Shown here piece after piece: positions 48,301 to 60,300 of a stretch of DNA of 64,000 bases. Position 1 is the stretch's first letter. The number at the start of each line of letters is the position of its first letter. The stretch covers positions 1,550,001-1,614,000 of the forward strand of contig OY720098.1 in assembly GCA_963082875.1 (NCBI GenBank). Reading direction: 5' to 3'. The translations under genes were made by a program, and so were the position numbers. Under the pieces are notes generated by a model. The model ran no database searches and was not told the origin of the DNA. It saw nothing but the letters and a program-made list of their open reading frames with translations. The DNA comes from Corella eumyota (lineage: Eukaryota > Chordata > Ascidiacea > Phlebobranchia > Corellidae).

Positions 48301-51300
48301 GAAGTGACGTCAGCATTCGTAGTAGCCTCTGTCGTAATGTCTGCCTCTGTGGTAGGTTCAATGGTAAATGACTCTGTTGTTGTTGCAGAAGTGACGTCAG
48401 CATTCGTAATAGCCTCTGTCGTAATGTTGGCCTCTGTGGTAGCTTCAATAGTAACTGGTTCTCTTGTTGCAGAAGTGACGTCAGCATTCGTAGTAGCCTC
48501 TGTCGTAATGTCGGCCTCTGTGGTAGGTTCAATGGTAACTGACTCTGTTGTTGTTGCAGAAGTGACGTCTGCATTCGTAGTAGCCTCTGTCGTAATGTCG
48601 GCCTCTGTAGTAGGTTCAATAGTAACTGATTCTGTTGTTGTTGCAGAAGTGACGTCAGCATTCGTAGTAGCCTCTGTCGTAATGTCTGCCTCTGTGGTAG
48701 GTTCAATGGTAACTGACTCTTTTGTTGTTGCAGAAGTGACGTCAGCATTCGTAGTAGCCTCTGTCGTAATGTCGGCCTCTGTGGTAGGTTCAATGGTAAC
48801 TGATTCTGTTGTTGTTGCAGAAGTGATGTCAGCATTCGTAGTAGCCTCTGTCGTAATGTCGGCCTCTGTGGTAGGTTCAATGCTAACTGACTCTGTTGTT
48901 GTTGCAGAAGTGACGTCAGCATTCGTAGTAGCCTCTGTCGTAATGTCGGCCTCTGTGGTAGGTTCAATGGTAACTGACTCAGTTGTTGTTGCAGAAGTGA
49001 CGTCAGCATTCGTAGTAGCCTCTGTCGTAATGTCGGCCTCTGTGGTAGGTTTAATGGTAACTGACTCTGTTGTTGTTGCAGAAGTGACGTCAGCATTCGT
49101 AGTAGCCTCTGTCGTAATGTCGGCCTCTGTGGTAGGTTCAATGGAAACTGACTCTGTTGTTGTTGCAGAAGTGACGTCAGCATTCTTAGTAGTCTCTGTC
49201 GTAATGTCGGCCTCTGTGGTAGGTTCAATGCTAACTGACTCTGTTGTTGTTGCAGAAGTGACGTCAGCATTCGTAGTAGCCGCTGTCGTAATGTCGGCAT
49301 CTGTGGTAGCTTCAATGGTAACTGACTCTGTTGTTGTTGCAGAAGTGACGTCAGCATTAGTAGTAGCCTCTGTCGTAATGTCGGCCCCAGTGGTAGGTTC
49401 AATGGTAACTGACTCTGTTGTTGTTGCAGAAGTGACGTCAGCATTCGTAGTAGCCTCTGTCGTAATGTCGGCCCCAGTGGTAGGTTCAATGGTAACTGAC
49501 TCTGTTGTTGTTGCAGAAGTGACGTCAGCATTCGTAGTAGCCTCTGTCGTAATGTCGGCCTCTGTGGTAGGTTCAATGCTAATTGACTCTGTTGTTGTTG
49601 CAGAAGTGACGTCAGCATTCGTAGTAGCCCCTGCCGTAATGTCGGCCTCTGTGGTAGGTTCAATGGTAACTGACTCAGTTTTTGTTGCAGAAGTGATGTC
49701 AGCATTCGTAGTAGCCTCTGTCGTAATGTCTGCCTCTGTGGTAGGTTCAATGCTAACTGACTCTGTTGTTGTTGCAGAAGTGACGTCAGCATTCGTAGTA
49801 GCCTCTGTCGTAATGTTGGCCTCTGTGGTAGGTTCAATGGTAACTGACTCAGTTGTTGTTGCAGAAGTGACGTCAGCATTCGTAGTAGCCTCTGTCGTAA
49901 TGTCGGCCTCTGTGGTAGGTTTAATGGTAACTGACTCTGTTGTTGTTGCAGAAATGACGTCAGCATTCGTAGTAGCCTCTGTCGTAATGTCGGCCTCTGT
50001 GGTAGGTTCAATGGTAACTGACTCTGTTGTTGTTGCAGAAGTGACGTCAGCATTCTTAGTAGTCTCTGTCGTAATGTCGGCCTCTGTGGTAGGTTCAATG
50101 CTAACTGACTCTGTTGTTGTTGCAGAAGTGACGTCAGCATTCGTAGTAGCCTCTGTCGTAATGTCGGCATCTGTGGTAGCTTCAATGGTAACTGACTCTG
50201 TTGTTGTTGCAGAAGTGACGTCAGCATTAGTAGTAGCCTCTGTCGTAATGTCGGCCCCAGTGGTAGGTTCAATGGTAACTGACTCTGTTGTTGTTGCAGA
50301 AGTGACGTCAGCATTCGTAGTAGCCTCTGTCGTAATGTCGGCCCCAGTGGTAGGTTCAATGGTAACTGACTCTGTTGTTGTTGCAGAAGTGAAGTCAGCA
50401 TTCGTAGTAGCCTCTGTCGTAATGTCGGCCTCTGTAGTAGGTTCAATGCTAATTGACTCTGTTGTTGTTGCAGAAGTGACGTCAGCATTCGTAGTAGCCC
50501 CTGCCGTAATGTCGGCCTCTGTGGTAGGTTCAATGGTAACTGACTCAGTTTTTGTTGCAGAAGTGACGTCAGCATTCGTAATAGCCTCTGTCGTAATGTC
50601 GACCTCTGTGGTAAGTTCAATAGTAACTGGTTCTGTTGTTGTTGCAGAAGTGACGTCAGCATTCGTAGTAGCCTTTGTCGTAATGTCGGCCTCTGTGGTA
50701 GGTTCAATGGTAACTGACTCTGTTGTTGTTGCAGAAGTGACGTCAGCATTCGTAGTAGCCTCTGTCGTAATGTTGGCCTCTGTGGTAGCTTCAATGGTAA
50801 CTGACTCTGTTGTTGTTGCAGAAGTGACGTCAGCATTCGTAGTAGCCTCTGTCGTAATGTCGGCCTCTGTGGTAGGTTCAATGGTAACTGACTCTGTTGT
50901 TGTTGCAGAAGTGACGTCAGCATTCGTAGTAGCCTCTGTCGTAATGTCGGCCTCTGTGGTAGCTTCAATGGTAACTGATTCTGTTGTTGTTGCAGAAGTG
51001 ACGTCAGCATTCGTAGTAGCTTCTGTCGTAATGTCGGCCCCAGTGGTAGGTTCAATGGTAACTGACTCTGTTGTTGTTGCAGAAGTGACGTCAGCATTCG
51101 TAGTAGCCTCTGTCGTAATGTCGGTCTCTGTAGTAGGTTCAATGCTAACTGACTCTGTTGTTGTTGCAGAAGTGACGTCAGCATTCGTAGTAGCCTCTGT
51201 CGTAATGTCGGCCTCTGTGGTAGGTTCAATGGTAACTGATTCTGTTGTTGTTGTTGCAGAAGTGACGTCAGCATTCGTAGTAGCCTCTGTCGTAATGTCG

Positions 51301-54300
51301 GCCTTTGTGGTAGGTTCAATGGTAACTGACTCAGTTGTTGTTGCAGAAGTGACGTCAGCATTCGTAATAGCCTCTGTCGTAATGTCGGCCTCTGTGGTAG
51401 CTTCAATAGTAACTGGTTCTCTTGTTGCAGAAGTGACGTCAGCATTCGTAGTAGCCTCTGTCGTAATGTCGGCCTCTGTAGTAGGTTCAATGGTAACTGA
51501 CTCTGTTGTTGTTGCAGAAGTGACGTCAGCATTCGTAGTAGCCTCTGTCGTAATGTCGGCCTCTGTGGTAGGTTCAATGCTAACTGACTCTGTTGTTGTT
51601 GCAGAAGTGACGTCAGCATTCGTAGTAGCCTCTGTCGTAATGTCGGCCTCTGTGGTAGGTTCAATGGTAACTGACTCTGTTGTTGTTGCAGAAGTGACGT
51701 CAGCATTCGTAGTAGCCTCTGTCGTAATGTCAGCATCAGTGGTAGGTTCAATGGTAACTGACTCTGTTGTTGTTGCAGAAGTGACGTCAGCATTCGTAGT
51801 AGCCTTTGTCGTAATGTCGTTCCCAGTGGTAGGTTCAAAGGTAACTGACTCTGTTGTTGTTGCAGAAGTGACGTCAGCATTCGTAGTAGCCTCTGTCGTA
51901 ATGTCGGCCCCAGTGGTAGGTTCAATGGTAACTGACTCTGTTGTTGTTGCAGAAGTGAAGTCAGCATTCGTAGTAGCCTCTGTCGTAATGTCGGCCTCTG
52001 TAGTAGGTTCAATGCTAATTGACTCTGTTGTTGTTGCAGAAGTGACGTCAGCATTCGTAGTAGCCCCTGCCGTAATGTCGGCCTCTGTGGTAGGTTCAAT
52101 GGTAACTGACTCAGTTTTTGTTGCAGAAGTGACGTCAGCATTCGTAATAGCCTCTGTCGTAATGTCGACCTCTGTGGTAAGTTCAATAGTAACTGGTTCT
52201 GTTGTTGTTGCAGAAGTGACGTCAGCATTCGTAGTAGCCTCTGTCGTAATGTCGGCCTCTGTGGTAGGTTCAATGGTAACTGACTCTGTTGTTGTTGCAG
52301 AAGTGACGTCAGCATTCGTAGTAGCCTCTGTCGTAATGTCGGCCTCTGTGGTAGCTTCAATGGTAACTGACTCTGTTGTTGTTGCAGAAGTGACGTCAGC
52401 ATTCGTAGTAGCCTCTGTCGTAATGTCGGCCTCTGTGGTAGGTTCAATGGTAACTGACTCTGTTGTTGTTGCAGAAGTGACGTCAGCATTCGTAGTAGCC
52501 TCTGTCGTAATGTCGGCCTCTGTGGTAGTTTCAATGCTAACTGACTCTGTTGTTGTTGCAGAAGTGACGTCAGCATTCGAAGTAGCCTTTGTCGTAATGT
52601 CGGCCTCTGTGGTAGCTTCAATGGTAACTAATTCTGTTGTTGTTGCAGAAGTGACGTCAGCATTCGTAGTAGCCTCTGTCGTAATGTCGGCCTCTGTGGT
52701 AGGTTCAATGGTAACTGATTTTGTTGTTGTTGCAGAAGTGACGTCAGCATTCGTAGTAGCCTCTGTCGTAATGTCGGCCTCTGTGGTAGCTTCAATGGTA
52801 ACTGATTCTGTTGTTGTTGCAGAAGTGACGTCAGCATTCGTAGTAGCTTCTGTCGTAATGTCGGCCCCAGTGGTAGGTTCAATGGTAACTGACTCTGTTG
52901 TTGTGGCAGAAGTGACGTCAGCATTCGTAGTAGCCTCTGTCGTAATGTCGGTCTCTGTAGTAGGTTCAATGCTAACTGACTCTGTTGTTGTTGCAGAAGT
53001 GACGTCAGCATTCGTAGTAGCCTCTGTCGTAATGTCGGCCTCTGTGGTAGGTTCAATGGTAACTGATTCTGTTGTTGTTGCAGAAGTGACGTCAGCATTC
53101 GTAATAGCCTCTGTCGTAATGTCGGCCTCTGTGGTAGCTTCAATAGTAACTGGTTCTCTTGTTGCAGAAGTGACGTCAGCATTCGTAGTAGCCTCTGTCG
53201 TAATGTCGGCCTCTGTAGTAGGTTCAATGGTAACTGACTCTGTTGTTGTTGCAGAAGTGACGTCAGCATTTGTAGTAGCCTCTGTCGTAATGTCGGCCTC
53301 TGTGGTAGGTTCAATGCTAACTGACTCTGTTGTTGTTGCAGAAGTGACGTCAGCATTCGTAGTAGCCTTTGTCGTAATGTCGGCCTCTGTGGTAGGTTCA
53401 ATGGTAACTGACTCTGTTGTTGTTGCAGAAGTGACGTCAGCATTCGTAGTAGCCTCTGTCGTAATGTCGTTCCCAGTGGTAGGTTCAAAGGTAACTGACT
53501 CTGTTGTTGTTGCAGAAGTGACGTCAGCATTCGTAGTAGCCTCTGTCGTAATGTCGGCCTCTGTAGTAGGTTCAATGCTAACTGACTCTGTTGTTGTTGC
53601 AGAAGTGACGTCAGCATTCGTAGTAGCCTCTGCCGTAATGTCGGCCTCTGTGGTAGCTTCAATGGTAAATGACTCTGTTGTTGTTGCAGAAGTGACGTCA
53701 GCATTCGTAATAGCCTCTGTCGTAATGTCGGCCTCTGTGGTAGTTTCAATGGTAACTGCCTCAGTTGTTGTTGCAGAAGTGACGTCAGCATTCGTAGTGG
53801 CCTCTGCCGTAATGTCGGCCTCTGTGGTAGCTTCAATGGTAACTGACTCTGTTGTTGTTGCAGATGTGACGTCAGCATTCGTAGTAGCCTCTGTCGTAAT
53901 GTCGGCCACTGTGGTAGGTTCAATGACAACTGACTCTGTTGTTGTTGCAAAAGTGACGTCAGCATTCGTAGTAGCCTCTGTCGTAATGTCTGCCTCTGTG
54001 GTAGGTTCAATGGTAACTGACTCTGTTGTTGTTGCAGAAGTGACGTCAGCATTCGTAGTAGCCTCTGTCGTAATGTCGACCTCTGTGGTAGGTTCAAAGG
54101 TAACTGACTCTGTTGTTGTTGCAGAAGTGACGTCAGCATTCGTAGTAGCCTCTGTCGTAATGTCGGCCTCTGTGGTAGGTTCAATGGTAACTGACTCTGT
54201 TGTTGTTGCAGAAGTGACGTCAGCATTCGTAGTCGCCTCTGCCGTAATGTCGGCCTCTGTGGTAGCTTCAATGGTAACTGACTCTGTTGTTGTTGCAGAA

Positions 54301-57300
54301 GTGACGTCAGCATTCGTAGTAGCCTCTGTCGTAATGTCGGCCTCTGTGGTAGCTTCAATGCTAACTGACTCAGTTGTTGTTGCAGAAGTGACGTCAGCAT
54401 TCGTAATAGCCTCTGTCGTAATGTCGGCCTCTGTGGTAGGTTCAATGGTAACTGACTCTGTTGTTGTTGCAGAAGTGACGTCGGCATTCGCAGTAGCCTC
54501 TGCCGTAATGTCGGCCTCTGTGGTAGCTTCAATGGTAACTGACTCTGTTGTTGTTGCAGATGTGACGTCAGCATTCGTAATAGCCTCTGTCGTAATGTCG
54601 GCCTCTGTGGTAGGTTCAATGATAACTGACTCTGTTGTTGTTGCAGAAGTGACGTCAGCATTCGTAGTAGCCTCTGTCGTAATGTCGGCCTCTGTGGTAG
54701 GTTCAATCCTAACTGACTCTGTTGTTGTTGCAGAAGTGACGTCAGCATTCGTAGTAGCCTCTGTCGTAATGTCGGCCTCTGTGGTAGGTTCAATGGTAAC
54801 TGACTCTGTTGTTGTTGCAGAAGTGACGTCAGCATTCGTAGTAGCCTCTGTCGTAATGTCAGCATCAGTGGTAGGTTCAATGGTAACTGACTCTGTTGTT
54901 GTTGCAGAAGTGACGTCAGCATTCGTAGTAGCCTCTGTCGTAATGTCGTCCCCAGTGGTAGGTTCAAAGGTAACTGACTCTGTTGTTGTTGCAGAAGTGA
55001 CGTCAGCATTCGTAGTAGCCTCTGTCGTAATGTCGGCCTCTGTAGTAGGTTCAATGGTAACTGACTCTGTTGTTGTTGCAGAAGTGACGTCAGCATTCGT
55101 AGTAGCCTCTGCCGTAATGTCGGCCTCTGTGGTAGCTTCAATGGTAACTGACTCTGTTGTTGTTGCAGAAGTGACGTCAGCATTCGTAATAGCCTCTGTC
55201 GTAATGTCGGCCTCTGTGGTAGTTTCAATGGTAACTGACTCAGTAGTTGTTGCAGAAGTGACGTCAGCATTCGTAGTGGCCTCTGCCGTAATGTCGGCCT
55301 CTGTGGTAGCTTCAATGGTAACTGACTCTGTTGTTGTTGCAGATGTGACGTCAGCATTCGTAGTAGCCTCTGTCGTAATGTCGGCCACTGTGGTAGGTTC
55401 AATGACAACTGACTCTGTTGTTGTTGCAGAAGTGACGTCAGCATTCGTAGTAGCCTCTGTCGTAATGTCTGCCTCTGTGGTAGGTTCAATGGTAACTGAC
55501 TCTGTTGTTGTTGCAGAAGTGACGTCAGCATTCGTAGTAGCCTCTGTCGTAATGTCGACTTCTGTGGTAGGTTCAATGGTAACTGACTCTGTTGTTGTTG
55601 CAGAAGTGACGTCAGCATTCGTAGTAGCCTCTGTCGTAATGTCGGCCTCTGTGGTAGGTTCAATGGTAACTGATTCTGTTGTTGTTGCAGAAGTGACGTC
55701 AGCATTTGTAGTAGCCTCTGCCGTAATGTCGCCCTCTGTGGTAGGTTCAATGGTAACTGACTCAGTTGTTGTTGCAGAAGTGACGTCAGCATTAGTAATA
55801 GCCTCTGTCGTAATGTAGGCCTTTGTGGTAGCTTCAATAGAAACCGGTTCACTTGTTGCAGAAGTGACGTCAGCATTCGTAGTAGCCTCTGTCGTAATGT
55901 CGGCCTCTGTGGTAGGTTTAATGGTAACTGACTCTGTTGTTGTTGCAGAAGTGACGTCAGCATTCGTAGTCGCCTTTGCCGTAATGTCGGCCTCTGTGGT
56001 AGCTTCAATGGTAACTGACTCTGTTGTTGTTGCAGAAGTGACGTCAGCATTCGTAGTAGCCTCTGTCGTAATGTCGGCCTCTGTGGTAGCTTCAATGCTA
56101 ACTGACTCAGTTGTTGTTGCAGAAGTGACGTCAGCATTCGTAGTAGCCTCTGTCGTAATGTCGGCCTCTGTGGTAGGTTCAATGGTAACTGACTCTGTTG
56201 TTGTTGCAGAAGTGACGTCGGCATTCGTAGTAGCCTCTGCCGTAATGTCGGCCTCTGTGGTAGCTTCAATGGTAACTGACTCTGTTGTTGTTGCAGATGT
56301 GACGTCAGCATTCGTAGTAGCCTCTGTCGTAATGTCGGCCTCTGTGGTAGGTTCAATGATAACTGACTCTGTTGTTGTTGCAGAAGTGACGTCAGCATTC
56401 GTAGTAGCCTCTGTTGTAATGTTGGTCTCTGTGGTAGGTTTAATGGTAACTAACTCTGTTGTTGTTGCAGAAGTGACGTCAGCATTCGTAGTAGCCTCTG
56501 TCGTAATGTCGGCCTCTGTGGTAGCTTCAATGCTAACTGACTCAGTTGTTGTTGCAGAAGTGACGTCAGCATTCGTAGTAGCCTCTGTCGTAATGTCGGC
56601 CTCTGTGGTAGGTTCAATGGTAACTGACTCTGTTGTTGTTGCAGAAGTGACGTCGGCATTCGTAGTAGCCTCTGCCGTAATGTCGGCCTCTGTGGTAGCT
56701 TCAATGGTAACTGACTCTGTTGTTGTTGCAGATGTGACGTCAGCATTCGTAGTAGCCTCTGTCGTAATGTCGGCCTCTGTGGTAGGTTCAATGATAACTG
56801 ACTCTGTTGTTGTTGCAGAAGTGACGTCAGCATTCGTAGTAGCCTCTGTTGTAATGTTGGTCTCTGTGGTAGGTTTAATGGTAACTAACTCTGTTGTTGT
56901 TGCAGAAGTGACGTCAGCATTCGTAGTAGCCTCTGTCGTAATGTCGGCCTCTGTGGTAGCTTCAATAGTAACTGACTCTGTTGTTGTTGCAGAAGTGACG
57001 TCAGCATTCGTAGTAGCCTCTGTCGTAATGTCGGCCTCTGTGGTAGCTTCAATGCTAACTGACTCAGTTGTTGTTGCAGAAGTGACGTCAGCATTCGTAG
57101 TAGCCTCTGTCGTAATGTCGGCCTCTGTTGTAGTTTCAATGGTAACTGACTCTGTTGTTGTTGCAGAAGTGACGTCAGCATTCGTAGTAGCCTCTGTCGT
57201 AATGTCGGCCTCTGTGGTAGCTTCAATGGTAACTGACTCTGTTGTTGTTGCAGAAGTGACGTCAGCATTCGTAGTAGCCTCTGTCGTAATGTCGGCCTCT

Positions 57301-60300
57301 GTGGTAGCTTCAATGCTAATTGACTCTGTTGTTGTTGCAGAAGTGACGTCAGCATTCGTAGTAGCCTCTGTCGTAATGTCGGCCTCTGTTGTAGGTTCAA
57401 TGGTAACTGACTCTGTTGTTGTTGCAGAAGTGACGTCAGTATTCGTAGTAGTCTCTGTCGTAATATCGGCCTCTGTTGTAGGTTCAATGGTAACTGACTC
57501 TGTTGTTGTTGAAGAAGTGACGTCAGCATTCGTAGTAGCCCCTGTCGTAATGTCGGCCTCTGTGGTAGCTTTAATGGTAACTGATTCTGTTGTTGTTGCA
57601 GAAATGACGTCAGCATTCGTAGTAGCCTCTGTCGTAATGTCGGCCTCTGTGGTAGGTTCAATGGTAACTGACTCTGTTGTTGTTGCAGAAGTGACGTCAG
57701 CATTCGTAATAGCCTCTGTCGTAATGTCGGCCTCTGTGGTAGCTTCAATGGCAACTGACTCTGTTGTTGTTGCAGAAGTGACGTCAGCATTCGTAGTAGC
57801 CGTTGTCGTAATGTCGGCCTCTGTGGTAGCTTCAATGGTAACTAACTCTGTTGTTGTTGCAGAAGTGACGTCAGCATTCGTAGTAGCTTCTGTCGTAATG
57901 TCGGCCTCTGTGGTAGGTTCAATGCTAACTGACTCTGTTGTTGTTGCAGAAGTGACGTCAGCATTCGTAGTAGCCTCTGTCGTAGTGTCGGCCTCTGTTG
58001 TAGGTTCAATGGTAACTGACTCTGTTGTTGTTGCAGAAGTGACGTCAACATTCGTAGTAGCCCCTGTCGTAATGTCGGCCTCTGTGGTAGCTTCAATGGT
58101 AACTGACTCTGTTGTTGTTGCAGAAGTGACGTCAGCATTCGTAGTAGCCTCTGTCGTAATGTCGGCCTCTGTGGTAGATTTAATGGTAACTGACTCTGTT
58201 GTTGTTGCAGAAGTGACGTCAGCATTCCTAGTAACCTCTGTCGTAATGTCGGCCTCTGTGGTAGCTTCAATGGTAACTGACTCTGTTGTTGTTGCAGAAG
58301 TGACGTCAGCATTCGTAGTAGCCTCTGTCGTAATGTCGGCCTCTGTGGTAGCTTCAATGGTAACTAACTCTGTTGTTGTTGCAGAAGTGACGTCAGCATT
58401 CGTAGTAGCCTCTGTCGTAATGTCGGCCTCTGTGGTAGGTTCAATGCTAACTGACTCTGTTGTTGTTGCAGAAGTGACGTCAGCATTCGTAGTAGCCTCT
58501 GTCGTAATGTCGGCCTCTGTGGTAGGTTCAATGCTAACTGACTCTGTTGTTGTTGCAGAAGTGACGTCAGCATTCGTAGTAGCCTCTGTCGTAATGTCGG
58601 CCTCTGTTGTAGGTTCAATGGTAACTGACTCTGTTGTTGTTGCAGAAGTGACGTCAGCATTCGTAGTAGCCTCTGTCGTAATGTCGGCCTCTGTGGTAGC
58701 TTCAATGGTAACTGACTCTGTTGTTGTTGCAGAAGTGACGTCAGCATTCGTAGTAGCCTCTGTCGTAATGTCGGCCTCTGTGGTAGGTTTAATGGTAACT
58801 GACTCTGTTGTTGTTGCAGAAGTGACGTCAGCATTCGTAGTAACCTCTGTCGTAATGTCGGCCTCTGTGGTAGCTTCAATGGTAACTGACTCTGTTGTTG
58901 TTGCAGAAGTGACGTCAGCATTCGTAGTAGCCTCTGTCGTAATGTCGGCCTCTGTGGTAGGTTCAATGGTAACTGACTCTGTTGTTGTTGCAGAAGTGAC
59001 GTCAGCATTCGTAGTAGCCTCTGTCGTAATGTCGGCCTCTGTAGTAGGTTCAATGGTAACTGACTCAGTTGTTGTTGCAGAAGTGACGTCAGCATTCGTA
59101 GTAGCCTCTGTCGTAATGTCGGCCTCTGTGGTAGCTTCAATGGTAACTGACTCTGTTGTTGTTGCAGAAGTGACGTCAGCATTCGTAGTAGCCTCTGTCG
59201 TAATGTCGGCCTCTGTGGTAGGTTCAATGCTAACTGACTCTGTGGTGGTTGCAGAAGTGACGTCAGCATTGATAGTAGCCTCTGTCGTAATGTCGGCCTC
59301 TGTGGTAGGTTCAATGGTAACTGACTCTGTTGTTGTTGCAGAAATGACGTCAGTATTCGTAGTAGCCTCTGTCGTAGTGTCGGCCTCTGTTGTAAGTTCA
59401 ATGGTAACTGACTCTGTTGTTGTTGCAGAAGTGACGTCAGCATTCGTAGTAGCCTCTGTCGTAATATCGGCCTTTGTGGTAGCTTCAATGGTAATTGACT
59501 CTGTTGTTGTTGCAGAAGTGACGTCAGCATTCGTAGTAGCCTCTGTCGTAATGTCGGCCTCTGTGGTAGCTTCAATGGTAACTGATTCTGTTGTTGTTGC
59601 AGAAGTGACGTCAGCATTCGTAGTAACCTCTGTCGTAATGTCGGCCTCTGTGGTAGCTTCAATGGTAACTGATTCTGTTGTTGTTGCAGAAGTGACGTCA
59701 GCATTCGTAGTAGCCTGCGTCGTAATGTCGGCCTCTGTTGTAGGTTCAATGGTAACTGACTCTGTTGTTGTTACAGAAGTGACGTCAGCATTCGTAGTAA
59801 CCTCTGTCGTAATGTCGGCCTCTGTGGTAGGTTCAATGGTAATTGACTTTGTTGTTGTTGCAGAAGTGACGTCAACATTCGTAGTAGCCTCTGTCGTAAT
59901 GTCGGCTTCTGTGGTAGGTTCAATGCTAACTGACTCTGTTGTTGTTGCAGAAGTGACGTCAGCATTCGTAGTAGCCTCTGTCGTAATGTCGGCATCTGTG
60001 GTAGGTTCAATGCTAACTGACTCTGTTGTTGTTGCAGAAGTGACGTCAGCATTCGTAGTAGCCTCTGTCGTAGTGTCGGCCTCTGTTGTAGGTTCAATGG
60101 TAACTGACTCTGTTGTTGTTGCAGAAGTGACGTCAGCATTCGTAGTAGCCTCTGTCGTAATGTCGGCCTCTGTGGTAGCTTCAATGGTAACTGACTCTGT
60201 TGTTGTTGCAGAAGTGACGTCAGCATTCGTAGTAGCCTCTGTCGTAATGTCGGCCACTGTGGTAGGTTTAATGGTAACTGACTCTGTTGTTGTTGCAGAA

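Noticed and set aside
38278-55818. 5,846-codon open frame on the plus strand (Val/Ser/Ala-rich)
   Set aside because: It is the antisense shadow of the 87-bp mucin array; it has no signal peptide, domain or splice continuation, whereas the minus-strand frame joins ten phase-compatible exons.
48293-56398. Long minus-strand frames rich in Leu, Gln and Arg
   Set aside because: Another frame of the same repeat, broken into pieces by stops while the Thr/Glu-rich frame runs through without interruption.
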